DNA of 64,000 nt from Cryptomeria japonica (taxonomy: Eukaryota; Streptophyta; Pinopsida; Cupressales; Cupressaceae), in the NCBI RefSeq assembly GCF_030272615.1, contig NC_081408.1:614402977-614466976 (forward strand), written 5' to 3'. Positions 35,339 through 48,749 of the stretch are shown here, one piece after another. Made by a program: the position numbers and the translations under genes. Within the stretch, counting starts at the first letter, position 1; every line of letters begins with the position of its first letter. The notes under the pieces were generated by a model. That model did not search any database. It saw nothing but the letters and a program-made list of their open reading frames with translations, and was not told where the DNA came from.

Positions 35339-36660
35339 TGTTGGCAACAACAATTAAGAAAAATTGAGAGGGGGGTGAATCAGTTTTCATCGGATCTACA
35401 AACTTAACCACAAAAATAGATCTGATAAACTGTAGCAATAACAAAGATAAGAAAATTGATAACACAACATGCAACACCAAGATTTTGACATGGAAAACTC
35501 AGTTAAGGTAAAAACACGGTGGGAACCTACCCACAATAAGATGATACTTTGTAGTACTATGTAAAATATTACAATGGGGAATACACATGCATTCAGGCAC
35601 ACTGCCTAGAGATCACTGCTCAAAAGATAATGACATGGAAGGATACAACCCTCAGGAAAGTCTCACTGAATTACAACAAGATTCGGATTACATTAATCTA
35701 GAAGAAATGAATTGCAATGATAGCATCTTCACATGCCTGATAAAAGTTTCGGTTAAGCACAATTGTCTACTTTGCAACACCAATCTCTGCTCAACCACAA
35801 CATTGAAAGATGAATCCTTATTCACACATACACCACTCTCTGATAATGTAGACACAACCTCGATACCTAAATTACACGAGAATATCACCTATTTATACAA
35901 TTCATCAACCTTGACAACAAGATCAACTAAACCCTCAACTCACAGTTACAAAATTACATCACATGATACAAGGATCAACCATAGGACTAATATAATGATA
36001 TGCATGACATAACATGGTCCTAAATCAAATTCCCAAACATGCAACACCACTTAAAATCATGCCAAGATCAACCGCAATATGGTACACCACCAGAAAAACC
36101 GCATAACACGAAGAACATCATCGGATCAGCAAAATCACCAATAACTCACACAAAAATCAATACAGATCATCAAAACAAATAGGACACAATTAAGAAACAC
36201 CATCAAGCACGTTAGAATCATCAATAATAGCTACACCAACACCACTTATCAAATCTTCATCTGTCAATGTTTGGAACTCAAGAACACTCAAACAACAGCA
36301 ACTGTCACGAAGAAAGATAACCCATGGAGCACCAAATCACAAACCATCTAAAATGAGGATACACAAGACCATCCCAAAATATCAGCACAAGATCTGATCG
36401 CACCGGAATATACCAAAGGAAATATTGAACTCTGCAAAGCATTTATCAGAAAAACAAACTGAAAAACTGGATCATATGATATGATCAATTAAGCTTACTG
36501 GATCACTAAGACCAATAAAGAAAGATGTAATGACACTATAAATACTCCATATACCAAACCATGATCCCAATAAACCATCTGCAATCACCGAAACACTAAA
36601 TCATAGGAATATGTTGACATTAATGACAACAACGTATCCTAGCAGTAGCAATGTCCAACA
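35339..36660 (-). repeat. 3' LTR of the minus-strand copia element
   Basis: Direct repeat of 41236-42522. Directly right of it the minus strand has a purine-rich AAAGAGGGAGAT, the polypurine tract. Confidence 0.9.
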
Positions 36661-36680
36661 ATCTCCCTCTTTGGAATTGA
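36661..36680 (-). other. Polypurine tract of the minus-strand copia element
   Basis: On the plus strand ATCTCCCTCTTTGG lies immediately right of the LTR end, i.e. CCAAAGAGGGAGAT on the coding strand. Confidence 0.75.
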
Positions 36681-36969
36681 TGGCAACATGTGAATGTGAA
36701 AAACAATCAATGCAAAGAAATAAAATATCTCCAACAAACACCCCCTAAGATCAAACAAATAAAACAGTTTTTCACATGCTTCTCTCCCCCTTTGACAACA
36801 ATGACAAAGACAGAATACAGATTATGCTTCTCTCCCCGGAACTCATCTTCATGAATCTCTTCCCCTTAAAACAAATAACCAGACTACTCCACCAAAGGAG
36901 CAGAACCAACTCATCAATCCGAATAGAAAGATAAGGCTTTGAGATCCACCGGATTGATGCAAATCAATG

Positions 36970-38445
36970 CATCTAGTTCTCATTAGGAGGGTTGGATACC
37001 CCTAACTTGTCTCTCAAATAGACAAATGTATCTGCAAGCAAAGGCTTAATGAAAATACAAGCAATATGTTCCTTTGTAGATACATACTCCAGCATCAATT
37101 CCTCTTCACTGACTTTTTCTCTCAAGTAATGATATTTGATTGACACATGTTTTGTCTTTGAATGTTGCTCTGGATTATTTGACATGTTAATAGCAGTGGA
37201 ATTATCATAGTATATGACAGTAGGCTCATCATAAATAACTCTAATATCCTTCAACATTTGCTTCATCCAAACTGCCTGAGTGCAGCTACTAGCAGCACCA
37301 ATATACTCAGCTTCAGTAGTAGATAAGGACACTAAATCTTGTTTCTTACTAGCCCATGAAACCAATCTCTTACCAAAAAAGAATGCACCACCGGAGGTAC
37401 TCTTCTAGTCATCAACTTCACTAGCCCAATTTGCATCAATGTAAGCACATAACATGAAATCATCATTCTTTGGATACCACAAACCATAATCCATTGTCCC
37501 CTTCAAGTATCTGAATATCCTCTTTACAGCAATGACATGACTCTCTTTAGGATCATCTTGATATCTAGAAGTCATGCACACAACACGCATAATGTCTAGC
37601 CTAGTTTGAGTAAGATATAGCAGTCCACCAACCATAGATCTATACAAACTCTAATTAGCTTTCAAAGATTCATCATTTTTAGACAATTTGTAACCAGTCA
37701 CCATAGGAGTTCCAACCGGTTTGGAGTCATCTAACCCAAACTTCTTTAGCAATTCCTTCACATATTTAGTTTGAGATATAAAAATACCTTTTCTAATCTG
37801 TGCAATATGCAAACCTAAGATAAATTTCATCTCACCTATCATAGACATCTCAAATTCTTTTTGCATATCACTGGCAAACTTCATGCTCAAGTCATCATCA
37901 CCTCCAAAGATAATATCATCAACAAAAACTTCAACAATTAAGATGTTATCATTCTCAATCTTAAAATACAGATTACTATCAGCAGTTCCTTTGATAAATC
38001 CTAATGTCAGCTAATACTTATCTAATCTAGCATACCAAGCTCTAGGGGATTGTTTCAATCCATAAAGAGCTTTCTTCAATTTACATACAATGTCTCTATC
38101 ATCTGATAATGAAAATGAATCAGGTTGCTCAATGTAGACTTCTTCCTCAAGATCACCATTCAAAAAGGCATATTTGGCATCCATTGGATACACCTTGAAA
38201 TCTTTATAGGTGGCATATCGAAGCAACAATCTAACAGCTTTGAGTCTAGCCACTAGAACAAAAGTCTCCTCATAATCAATTCCTTCTTTCTGTGAATATC
38301 CTTTGCATACCAATCTTGCTTTATTCTTGACAACTTCACTGGCTTCATTCAATTTAATCTTGAATACCCATTTAGTACCAATAACATTCTTATCTTTAGG
38401 TCTAGGCACAAGTTCCCATGTACTATTCTTTTCAATCTGATCTAA
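36970..38445 (-). pseudogene. copia reverse transcriptase and RNase H
   Basis: RT starts with [14 protein letters not shown] and [20 protein letters not shown] (38290-38390), continues with [15 protein letters not shown] and [15 protein letters not shown], and carries the FVDDIIFGG catalytic motif near 37900-37930. RNase H follows: RSMVGGLLYLTQTRLDI (37590-37640), AYIDANWASEVDD, LVSLSTTEAEYIGAASS (37290-37340) and YYDNSTAINMSNNP. Stops occur near 38010, 37650 and 37405. The C-terminus is KLGVSNPPNEN at 36973. Confidence 0.92.
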
Positions 38446-39660
38446 TTATTCTTCCATAGATCTCATCCATTTTTCATCTTTGCAAGCATCAACAACATAT
38501 TTAGGTTCAACTTTAGAGATCAAACATGCCTCTTCAGCAGCTAGCCTTCTTCTAGTCATCACACCTTTATTTTTATCACCAATAATCTGATTTTCTAAAT
38601 GATTCAATTTTACATACCTTGTAGTCTTCTGATTGTTCTGATTTTCAGGTTCCCACACCTCTCCATCGGTAGCAGCAACATCCGGAATAAATTTTTCTAC
38701 TGGACCATTCTTCTTTGATTCTTTAGTCTGAATAGGATTCAGAGCAACATGATGACCATCATCATATCCACAAGCTCTGATCTCTTTTCCAAGGTTCTCA
38801 TCCACCTTCACATTTGCACTTTCCACTATCTTTCTCAGTCTCTTATTGTATAAGCTCTGGTAGGCTTTTCTTTTTGTTGAATATCCCAAGAAAATTCCTT
38901 CATCACTTCTTGCATCAAACTTTCCTATGTCGTCATCTCTCTTGATATAACATTTTCTATCAAAGACTTTGAAACATCTCACAGTAGGAACATGACCAAA
39001 CAATAACTCATAATAAGTCTTAGGTAGTATCACCTTTAATATGAACTCAGTCGAATGTATAAACAACGGTGCTAATAGCTTCTCTCCAATAGATCTTCAA
39101 AACATTTCCTTCAATCAACATAGTCCTTGTAGCATCCAAGACAGTATTGTTCTTCCTTTGAACAAATCCATTATGTTGTGGGGTTCTAGGAGCAGATAAT
39201 TATCTTCTAATCTAATGCTTCTCACATAATGAATCAAACTCACCGGAACGGAATTTTCCACCTCTGTCAAATCTCAGACATTTCACCTTCAATCATGACT
39301 CAGTCTCAACCTTTGCTTTGAATATATTGAATTTATCTAATGCTTTTGATTTCTCCCTCAAAAAGACAACCCACATCATCCTAGAATAATCATCAATTAG
39401 CAACATAAAATATCTATCTCCCTGCACACTTCTAACATTTGTAGGTCCACATAGGTCACTATGCACAAGATCTAGCAATCCATCAGATGTATATTGCTTG
39501 CTTTTCAAATAAATTCTTGTTTGCTTACCCAATTGAAATTCCTTACATACCGAATTAGTAGGCTTAACAATCTTAGGGAAATCTCTAATGGCTTGAATAT
39601 AACTGGCCTTAATCATTGAATCAAAATTAACATGACACATTCTCCTATGTCACAACCAAA
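38446..39660 (-). pseudogene. copia integrase
   Basis: The zinc-binding part reads HRRMCHVNFDSM then VCKEFQLGKQTR (39530-39640); the second Cys of the usual CxxC pair is Phe. The core begins LDLVHSDLCGPTNV and FMLLIDDYSRMMWVVFL (39350-39470). The C-terminal region 38446-39066 contains GIFLGYSTKRKAY and a variable linker leading to RT. Stops near 39290 and in 39070-39290 interrupt it. Confidence 0.88.
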
Positions 39661-40070
39661 TTTCATCAATTTGAGCAAGCAAATAGCTTTTCTCACTAGC
39701 ATTCAAATGAAAAATATTACCTTCAGTCTCATTTCCAGATGCAATATCTATACCAGAGGCATTTAGGATCTTACATTTACCATTCTTAAATTGTAAATCA
39801 TAACCTTTGTCAACCATCTGTCCAACAATCAAAAGACTATGCTTCAAACCTTCAACATACAAGACTTCATCAATATTATGCTTACCATCAAAAGAAATAG
39901 AACCTCTAGCACGGATCACACAGGCCTTATCATCTCCAAATCTCACTATTCCACCATCATACCTTTCCATACTCACAAATTTTCTTTTATCACGTATCAT
40001 ATGATGCGAACAATTGCTATCAATTACCCATTCATCATTTTCCTCAAACTTTAGCAGCTAAATCTTTCTA
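39650..40070 (-). pseudogene. copia protease
   Basis: DEWVIDSNCSHHMIRDKRKF lies near 39980-40045. The usual active-site triplet Asp-Ser-Gly is Asp-Ser-Asn, so the enzyme would be inactive. GLKHSLLIVGQMVDKGYD follows, typical of the copia protease C-terminus. Confidence 0.85.
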
Positions 40071-40099
40071 TCAACAGTGCAGTTAGTGGAATCAATAGG

Positions 40100-41179
40100 T
40101 ATCGGTCCATCTTCTTTAATGGCAAGAAACACAACTTCATCTCCTTTTGATTCTTCATCTGCAACACCTTCATCAATAGCATAATAGCAGTTCTTATGAT
40201 TCCTATACTTTTGGTTAGACTTCTAAGGCTTATCATACTTCTCATGCTTCTCATATCTATCAGTTATGTCATACTTATCAAATTTATCATGCCTATCATA
40301 TTTAGCCATTCTCTCTGGGCACTTAGAAGAAAAATGTCCTAGCTTATTGCAAGAGAAACATTTCAAGGGCAATTTTCCATCATACGTATCGGCTCCTTTA
40401 GGCAATCTTCGGGCAATCAATGCTTCAATCTCATACAATTCTCTTTCTTGTTCTTCCATCTCTCTCCTTTCTCTTTCATATCTAGATATTTTGTATTCTT
40501 CAGGATCATACTTCTGCTTTCAGGATACAAATGATCTAAATGTTGTCTTAGACTTTCCATGTGATTCACCAAATTCGCTCAGCTCAAATGCAACAATATT
40601 TCCAACCAACATATCTCTTGTCATTGTAGTCACACTTTGGATCTCATCAATAGCAACTACCTTGTGTTTATCAGCATGAGGAAAAGATCTCAGTACCTTA
40701 GCAACAATTTCATCTTCTTCAAGGGTTCCATCAGCACATCTGATACCTAGGAAAAGATCATTCACCTTAGCCATAAAGGTATTTATGTTCTCATCTTCTC
40801 CCATCTTCAGCATCTCGTATTTTCCTTTCAAACTTTGCAACTTAGCAACTTTCACTTGTTTATCTCCTTCATACAGGGTTTACAGATTCTCCCATATCTC
40901 ATGTGCGGTCTAAAGTCCCATTACATTTGTCATCTCTGAATCAGTCAGGGCACTCAGCAATGCTTCCTTCACTCTAATGTTGTGTTCAACTTCCTAGATC
41001 TCATCAGCAGTAATCGGTCCATTCGGAGGAGCAGAATAGGCATTCTTTGTAATCTTCCAGTAATCTTCTCCAAGACATTTCAAATGCACTTCCATCCGGT
41101 TCTACCAAATAGCATAGTTACTTCCATAAAATCACATACTCTCCTTCTTAAAGATAAAACCTCTAGTTCCAGTTGTCAT
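40100..41179 (-). pseudogene. copia gag with zinc knuckle
   Basis: Starts with an ATG at 41179 (MTTGTRGFIF). It includes YAIW...RMEVHLKCLGEDYWK (about 41090) and the UBN2-type gag motif LQSLKGKYEMLKMGEDENIN (about 40800-40850). An intact knuckle CFSCNKLGHFSSKC sits at 40320-40365. A charged KYDRHDKFDKYD tract follows it. Several stops, for example near 41133 and 40520, break the frame. Confidence 0.88.
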
Positions 41180-41217
41180 CTTGGATCTCCTCAAGCGGTT
41201 AAGCTTCTTCCAAAGGA

Positions 41218-41233
41218 TCTAGCTCCAATACCA
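41218..41233 (-). other. Primer binding site, initiator tRNA-Met-like
   Basis: Minus strand TGGTATTGGAGCTAGA, differing from the canonical TGGTATCAGAGC by two bases, two bases from the LTR. Confidence 0.8.
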
Positions 41234-41235
41234 AT

Positions 41236-42522
41236 TGTTGGCAACAACAATGAAGGAAAACCGACTTAACCACAAAAACAGATCTGGTGAACTACAGCAA
41301 TAACAAAGATAAGAAAATTGATAACACAACGCAGAACACTAAGATTTTGACATGGAAAACCCAGTTAAGGAAAAAACCACAATGGGAACCTACCCACAAT
41401 AAGATGATACTCTACAATAGTATATGAAAATATTACAATGGGGAATGCACATGCATTCAGGCACACTGCCTAGAGATCACTGCTCAAAAGATAATGACCT
41501 GGAAGGCTACAACCCTCAGGGAAGTCTCACTGACTTACAACAAGATTCAGAATACATTAATCTAGAAGAAATGAATTGCAATGATAGCATCTTCACATGC
41601 CTGATGACAGTTTTGGTTAAGCACGATTGTCTTCTCTACAACACCAATCTCTGCTCAACCACAACACTAAAAGATGAATCCTTATTCACACATACACCAC
41701 TCTCTGATAATGAAGACACAACCTTGATACCTAAATTACATGAGAATGTCACCTATTTATACAATTCATCAACCTTGACAACAAGATCGGCTAAACCCTC
41801 AACTCACAATTACAAAATTACATCACACGATACAAGGATCAACCACCAAACCATTATAATGATATACATGACATAACATGGTCCTAAAATCAAATTCCCA
41901 AACATGCAACACCACCGAAAATCATGTCAAGATCAACTGCAATGCACTACACCACCAGGAAAACCGCATAACACGAAGAACATCACCAGATCAGAAAAAT
42001 AACTAATAACTCGCACAATGATCAATGTGGATCATCAAAAAAATAGGACACAATTAGGAAACACCAGCAAGAACATTAGAATCATCAGTAATAGCTACAC
42101 CAACACCACTTATCAAATCTTCATTTGTCAACGTTTGAAACTTAGGAACACTCAAACAACAGCAACTGTCACAAAGAAAGATAACCTACAGAGCACCAGA
42201 TCACGAACCATCTGAAATGAGGATACAAAAGAATAATATCCCAAAATCTCAACACAAGATCTAATCACACCACAATATACCGGAGGAAATACTGCACTCT
42301 GCAAAGCACTGATCAGAAAAACAAACTGCAAAACCGGATCATATGATATGATCAATTAAGCTTCCCAGATCACTAAGACCAATACATGTAATGACACTAT
42401 AAATACACCATATACCAAACCATGGTCCCAATAAACCAATCTGTAATCACTAAAAAAATAAATCACAGGAATATGTTGACATCAATGACAACAACATATC
42501 CTAGCAGCAGCAATGTCCAACA
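41236..42522 (-). repeat. 5' LTR of the minus-strand copia element
   Basis: Direct repeat of 35339-36660. The open frames 35587-36012 and 41424-41876 are the same LTR sequence translated twice, not genes. Confidence 0.9.
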
Positions 42523-43786
42523 ATCTTTTAATGGGCATAAATGACTCTTAGGACGACATGGGAAATTCAAGACCTATGACAACCTGTGATGCACTTAGGT
42601 TGAAAATGCTAGACTCTTAGATTGAAGGAAATTTATGTATGCAAACTATTTTGACACTCCATTGACAATTGGGATGAGGAGGTTGCAGAGGAGGTTGTTG
42701 AGGATTGGGACGAGGAGTTTGTTGTTGTTGCAATCTAAATCTTGAGCCTTTGTTGAACAATTTCTCTTTCAGTTGCTCTTTGAATTTGGACTGGTTTTCG
42801 TATTTCCTTATCTATGATAAATTCAACTCCCATATACTAGGGAACGTTTGTTCTTAGCCTCCAAGAAATGTTATCAAGACCATTAATTATTTCTTCCTGA
42901 TTGTCATTAGGTCCCAAATCAGGTTGTAGAAATGGAAAGAAACCGTCACCATGAAAAACTAGAATATACAACTAAAGAAGACAACTTCTTAAAGAGAATA
43001 TGCAATCAATGGGAGACTCAACCTACAGACCAAGTGGTTGACACCGCTCAAAGATATTAAGTTGTTGATGACCCAAGTTATAATTTTGAAAAATGGTCCC
43101 CTAAGCTAGACTAATGAGCAATCGATCCTTGATTTATATGATGATTGATTGAAAAATTAGGGTTTTTTTAATTCAATAATCTTTGAGAAAATGCTTGTAC
43201 TTGATCTAGATAGAGACTATGCAAGGACTAGTTGAAAGAAACTAGATGACAAATGTGGACTTGATGTTAAGTGCAAAGTGAGGACTGAATACGGATTATG
43301 CAAGGATTATGCAAAGGACTATGCACAATATGAGGACTATTTGATGACTATGCAAGGACTATGGATGGACTATGCAATATGAGGACTAAAGGCTTTAACC
43401 AAACCTATGATCGCAAAGGATGTGAATAAGAAGTTTTGTTTTGAATTGTGGAACCTTGTTTGGCAATTTTGTTGTTGATTGAGTTTGTTGTTTCAATGAC
43501 CTTGTTTGAGCACAATTTTTGTTTTTGATGGATTTTGAAAACTCTGCATACAAATATCGAAGATAGTATGGTCAACTAGAGCTGTTTTGGAAACTCTAAA
43601 AATCAGAGTTACATGAGCAAAAGGGCCTAGATTGGCCCAAGAAGAACTGACTCTTACTAGTTTAAAACATCGAACAAATTAGAGACATAGAGGAAGTATT
43701 TACAACCTAGGATGGAAATCGGAAACCATTCAATGGGGCCTCTACAATAGAATACCTCATACAAGATGGACAAATTGATATTCTAG
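42523..43786 (-). other. Leader of the Tat-like element between two copia insertions
   Basis: No recognised coding frame. Around 43200-43400 short words such as GACTATGCAAGG and ATGAGGACTA recur irregularly. It is flanked by the copia insertions at 42522 and 43787. Confidence 0.55.
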
Positions 43787-44982
43787 TGCTGGCAATTTGG
43801 AGGAATTGATTATGTGTTGCATTGATATTTTTCATTGATGTCAACACTAGTTGCTTTGTTGTCTACTGGGTTCTGGTAGAGTGGTTGGATTATCATGTTG
43901 ATCTAGAGATACTCTCCGATATGTTTCGGCTGTTGGCATCGGTTTGGACTGGTTATTCATGTGTTCCTGATGTGTATCACATTCAGTTGGTTCGGGATTT
44001 GATGATCCGGAAGCTATCATTTGTTCTAGTAAGTCTTTTGGTTACCAGTAAGGGTTTTACCGGCAAACCTTTGTTGAAGATATTTTGATGAATCCGATAA
44101 GTGGTATTGGTGCGGCTTCTAGAAGGTTATCAGGATGTTGATGGTTATCTTGTTCGTGTTCTAGTTGATCAGTGGTATTGCATTTGGTTTATGGCTACCT
44201 ATTTTAGGTTCGGCCTTATTCTATTAGGTTATGGACCAGTTTATGTAATGTGTTGGTTGATGCTCCCAATGCATTACTGGATGGATTTATTGTTTGGTTA
44301 AAGTTGTTTCAGTCTTACACCGACTTGGTTTATCATTGGTTTGTGGGATTCTGTAATGGATTTATTGTATTATCTTTTAGGTGGTGGACCTAATTGTTTA
44401 GGTCACAGGTTGGTATAAATATGATGTAAGATATCTTTGTAGATCATGGATGGATGGTTATGGGATTATTTGTATGCGAATAATGTTGTAATCATATGCA
44501 GAGGTTTTGGTCGATCATAGGTCATCGAATTGGGTTTGTGGAAGAGGTTTAAGACCTCTGGTATTGAGCTTAACTGGAATTGTACTCAGGCATAAGAGAT
44601 GATATACTTGCAATTCAATCTTCATTCCGGATTGTAGTTTGATGTTTTTTGTAGTCAGTGAGTCTCCTTTTGTGATGAGCAGTGTGATCTAGGTTGTTGG
44701 TCTTTGCATGTGCAGACCCCTTATTGTAATATTTATTCATCTGATCAATGGATAGATATTGTGGGTCTCCAATCCCACTGTGGTTTTTCCTCATTGAGGT
44801 TTTTCCACGTATAAATTTGTGGTGTTATGGTATTCATCTTTTTTATTGCATTGTTACTTATTGTTATATGCTTTTATGTTTACCGGTTGATAAGTTGTTG
44901 TATTAATTGGGTTAAATTTCTCCTATCCGGTAGAACACTGATTCACCTCCCCCCCCCCTCTCAGTGTTCTTGGATCCCAATA
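43787..44982 (+). repeat. 5' LTR of the plus-strand copia element
   Basis: Direct repeat of 49185-50388. Contains a run of C at 44948-44958 before CTCTCAGTGTTCTTGG. Confidence 0.9.
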
Positions 44983-44984
44983 AT

Positions 44985-45000
44985 TGGTATTAGAGCTTGG
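44985..45000 (+). other. Primer binding site, initiator tRNA-Met-like
   Basis: TGGTATTAGAGCTTGG, two bases after the LTR. Confidence 0.85.
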
Positions 45001-45480
45001 TTCCTCGGAGTAAGTCTAACAGCTTGAGGAAGATCATGTATCTAAAATCTATGGAGATAAGTTTGAGGAAGGAACTTCAAGTAGCACTTGAAGACTATGA
45101 TGTTGAAAGGTTGAGGAACACGAAGCTACAAGATGAGTTGAGATCTACGAAGGAATTCATTTTAACTCTGCAGGAGAGGTTTCCATTTGCACAAGCTAAA
45201 AGGAAAGAACTTTGTGATCAATTATAAAATCAAGATGATGGAGAGAAGAATGCTTTAAAGGAATTATGTCAGAAGTTGATTCAGGAGAATGGTGTCATGA
45301 AGAATGAAATGCAAGCCATAACCATGAGGATGTTCAAGGAGATTGAAGACCAGAAGAAGAATGAAGAAAATCTTGCTATATCTCTGAAAGATAGATCTGA
45401 AGAATGCATTAGGTTGGTGCATGAGAATGATGTGTTGAGAACTGAATTGGTGCAATCATAGAACAATGAGCAAGAGTTGG
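44997..45480 (+). pseudogene. copia gag, coiled-coil part
   Basis: Lys/Glu/Leu-rich helical sequence, for example ISLRKELQVALEDYDVERLR (45056-45115) and EEIEDQ-type heptads at 45276-45461. It looks like the coiled-coil region of some plant copia gag proteins. Stops occur at 45226 and 45460. It is cut at 45480 and continues at 46687. Confidence 0.65.
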
Positions 45481-46686
45481 TGTAGTGTCCTAAAATTGCG
45501 ACACTTGCAATTTTGACTGCATTTGGGTCTTCACGATGGCGGCGCAACGTTGAACCTGAATGGAGACCTCGAAACCTGTTTACAACATCAAAAACTGCAT
45601 TTTTCCGCACCCTGGCCTGATCCCTCCTTGCACCCTGTTGTCCCGAGAGGTGGGACCATGGCACCCAGCGCCCTGGTCCCTGGCCCTATTTTGGGCCCGG
45701 TCTCTTGTGGGCATCGGGTCTTTAAGTTTGCAAATTGGAAAATAATGTTTCCTGGTCGGCCTAAGGTCGGGAAAATCAGTCTATCAACCCTAATTGACAA
45801 GTATATAAACTACATTTCCTCTCCCATTTGAGGTAGGAGAAAGGAAAGAAGAAGATATATACAAGCAAAAAGGCGAAAGCGACATTCAAACATCCAAGCA
45901 TTCAAGCATTCCTTCAAACAATTGAGCATTCTAAGTCTCCATTCAAGGCTAGGTGTTGCATTCAAGACAAGGATTCAACCATTGAAGAGGAGATCACATA
46001 CAACATACAACATACTACATACATTACACCTTCGCATGTAAGAATACAAACATTCTTACAACAAGGTATCAATACTTGTTTACATTACAAACATTTACAT
46101 TTACAGCGTTCTCATTTCTTGGTTAATTCCAAAACCGGGGTTTGACCTAAAGGCAAACCCCTCATCCCTAACCCCCCAATTGTCCTCTCTTTTATGTGTG
46201 TAGGTTGCAGGTACATGGCTGTAATTGAAGATCTAGAATCCTTGTGCAGAGACGAACAGATCCCCCTTCATTTCGCGGATTTTTCGGAGGACCGTGTGCA
46301 CGCCGGGCGCCATCGTCTCGTCAACTTTCGCTCAAATTTGCAGAACAGCACCGTCTCGACATTTTACTGCTAATTCCAGGTCCGCAGCTTCATCCCATAT
46401 CCCTATCTCTGTTTATAAGTGAATCTTTCTTGCTTCTACATGCATTCCTAGTTCAATCTTTCTATCTACATTCTTTACAAAAGAGGGTATCCTTGATGTC
46501 TTAACCCTTGAAACTCATTTAGAATCCAATCTTGCATTGCGTGGGATTGGATCTTGTGGGTTTCAACCCCTCTTTTGAATGTAAAGTCTCTCCTAAGTGA
46601 AAACCATCAACCCTAGTGACTCTCCCTTCTCTCTCCTTGGAGTTGGGGGGGGGAGAACAACTAGGGTTCGATTTTTCCGCTTTACA
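45481..46686. mobile_element. Solo LTR, 1.2 kb
   Basis: Begins TGTAGTGTCC and ends GCTTTACA. The duplicate GTTGG is exact at 45476-45480 and 46687-46691. The gag frame reads across the junction (QELV to LERMM). It is GC-richer than its surroundings. There is no internal repeat of its ends, so it is a recombination remnant. The short open frames inside it are not called. Confidence 0.85.
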
Positions 46687-47380
46687 GTTGGAGAGAATGA
46701 TGATAATCCTAAGAGGTGATCTAGATGTTGCAAATGAATACAAAGATAAGTTCAAGGTTAGTTCTGCTAAGCTTGATGAGTTATTGAAGGATCAAAGAGA
46801 CACTGGAGACACTAGAGGTCTTGGATTTGAGCATGGTGAAAGCTCTAGTATTGAATATCAGGATGACACATCCGATCAGAAGGTCAACCGGAATCATAGA
46901 TCACTGATAAGACAACCCAATGCACATAAATTTAATGGTAGATGCTTTGTTTGCAATAAGTTTGGTCATAAAGCAAGTCAATGTAGAAATAGAGCAAATC
47001 AGAATAATAATACAGTTCCCAGTCAGTTTTCAAATTGTAAAAGTATGGTCATAGGATAGAAGATTGTAGAATGAATGTGAGATGTCATGCATGTGGAAAG
47101 TTTGGACATATGGCTAATCAATGTAGGTCGAGGAATGGTCAAGGTTATAGTAAGGTAATTCAGAAGAATAATGTCACTTACTATGCATACAACAAAGTAG
47201 GACATATTGCTAAATTTTGTAGAAGCAAGAACCTACTGGCAAGAACTGATAAAGCTAATGAGAAGGGAAAGCAAAAGGTTGATGAGATCCAGCAATCTCA
47301 TGCTAAACAATGGGTTAGGAAGTCTAAAGATCAATCGGCAGAGGCAAATTCCCCAATTACTCAACCGGCATAGCAGAATG
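46687..47380 (+). pseudogene. copia gag, zinc-knuckle part
   Basis: NEYKDKFKVSSAKLDELLKD and GLGFEHGESS (46735-46850) precede two intact knuckles, CFVCNKFGHKASQC (46946-46987) and CHACGKFGHMANQC (47083-47124). A third is degenerate, YAYNKVGHIAKFC (about 47182-47220). A TAG at 47056-47058 separates the first two. The knuckles bind the element RNA. Confidence 0.85.
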
Positions 47381-47559
47381 TTCTTGCACTGGCAGTAAAC
47401 ACATCCGGCAACTAAGGCATTTTCCTTAGGGGGAGGCAAATTGATTACAGATCTTGCATTGCCCCCGGTAGTGGTCTAAAAGCCTATTTGAGACTTTGGA
47501 GAATTCAGTTTGAAGGTTAACCGACGAAGATTTGTTGGATCTTGGATCTCGTTTGGTTT

Positions 47560-48749
47560 ACAAGTAAGTCACTTTATGAGTTATGGTTTGGTCATGCATC
47601 TTGAGTTAAGTACTTCAGAATCTTTTGTAGTGAATTGAAAGTTTGATCCTAGATGTGATGAAGGGATATTTCTTGGTTATTTTAATGAAAGCAAAGCATA
47701 TAGATGTTATAAAAAAAGATTGCAGAGAATTATGGAGAGCGCAAATGTCAAAGAGGATGAGCCGAATAGAGGTCAAATCAAAACTTATGAGAGAGAACCG
47801 GAAGTGGAAATGGTTATAATTAAACCGGTAACACCTATAATAGAACAGAATGTTGAACCAGTTACTCCGGCAATATCAAAAAATTCAACAGTGCCTGAAG
47901 ATCAGAATAGAGAAACTAAAAGTCAAAAGACCCTAGGTATGTCAGGTTAAATCATTCAGAAGATTAGATAATTGGACAAGAAGAAGGTTGGTAGCTGATG
48001 AGGTATGTTTAATTTCTCAAGTTGAACCGGCATCAGTTATTGAAGCTTGTAAGGATGAATGTTGGATGTAAGCTATGGAAGGGGAATTGGATCAGTTAGA
48101 AAAGGACAACACATGGACTTGGATGTTATTGGAACTAGGCTTGATTGGTTTACAAAGGATATTCTTAGAAGGAAGGAATTGATTATGTTGAATCCTTGCT
48201 CTGGTAGCTAGGATTTTCAAATATTTTCAAGGATTTTTCAGGTATGGTTTTTGGTTTGTGATGACTTTACACTGAGTGTATTCAAATGCGGATTGGGATA
48301 GAGATATAGGTAACCGGATAGGCTCATCTGATGGAGCTTTCTTTCTTGGAAAGAAACTTGTTTCATGGATTAGCAAGAAATAGACATGTACTTCTTTATC
48401 TACTGTTGAAGTTGAGTATGTTGATGTTGCTACTAACTGTACACAAGTTCTATGGATGAAGAAAATGTTGAAGGATATAAGGGTAGATTGCAATGAATCA
48501 GTAGTTATTTACTGTGATAACTTTGTTGATATTGACATATCAAAGAATCTGGTATTTCATTCTATGTCAAAGTACATTTCTATCAAATATAATTTTTTGA
48601 AGGAGAAGGTGGAAGCAAATGAAGTCAGACTAATTTATGTGAACACTAAAGAGCAGATTGCAGATATCTTCACTAAACCTTTGCCTAAGGAATCATTTGA
48701 GTACTTCAGAGACAGATTGGGAGTTTCTGCCCCTCCGGTAGAGACTTGA
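47560..48749 (+). pseudogene. copia integrase tail and RNase H, deleted pol
   Basis: CDEGIFLGYFNESKAYR (about 47660-47705) is the integrase C-terminal region. VCLISQVEPASVIEACKDE follows near 48005-48060. RT is nearly absent. RNase H resumes with DGAFFLGKKLVSWISKK (48330-48380), LSTVEVEYVDVATNC, VIYCDNFVDIDISKN (48505-48550) and NTKEQIADIFTKPLPKESFE (48640-48700). It ends GVSAPPVET at 48749, the usual C-terminus of this family. Multiple stops are present. Confidence 0.85.

Larger units (their letters stand above)
35339..42522 (-). mobile_element. Ty1/copia element, minus strand
   Basis: LTRs are 35339-36660 and 41236-42522, with TG...CA ends in element orientation and 5-bp flanks ATATT and ATCTT (one mismatch). 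Domain order gag, zinc knuckle, protease, integrase, RT, RNase H is diagnostic of Ty1/copia. The primer site next to the right LTR is initiator-Met-like. The polyprotein is present almost full length but broken by stops and frameshifts. Confidence 0.93.

Noticed and set aside
35587-36012. 141-codon frame that recurs as a near-identical frame at 41424-41876
   Set aside because: Duplicated because both lie in LTRs of one copia element; the conservation reflects LTR identity, not a gene pair.
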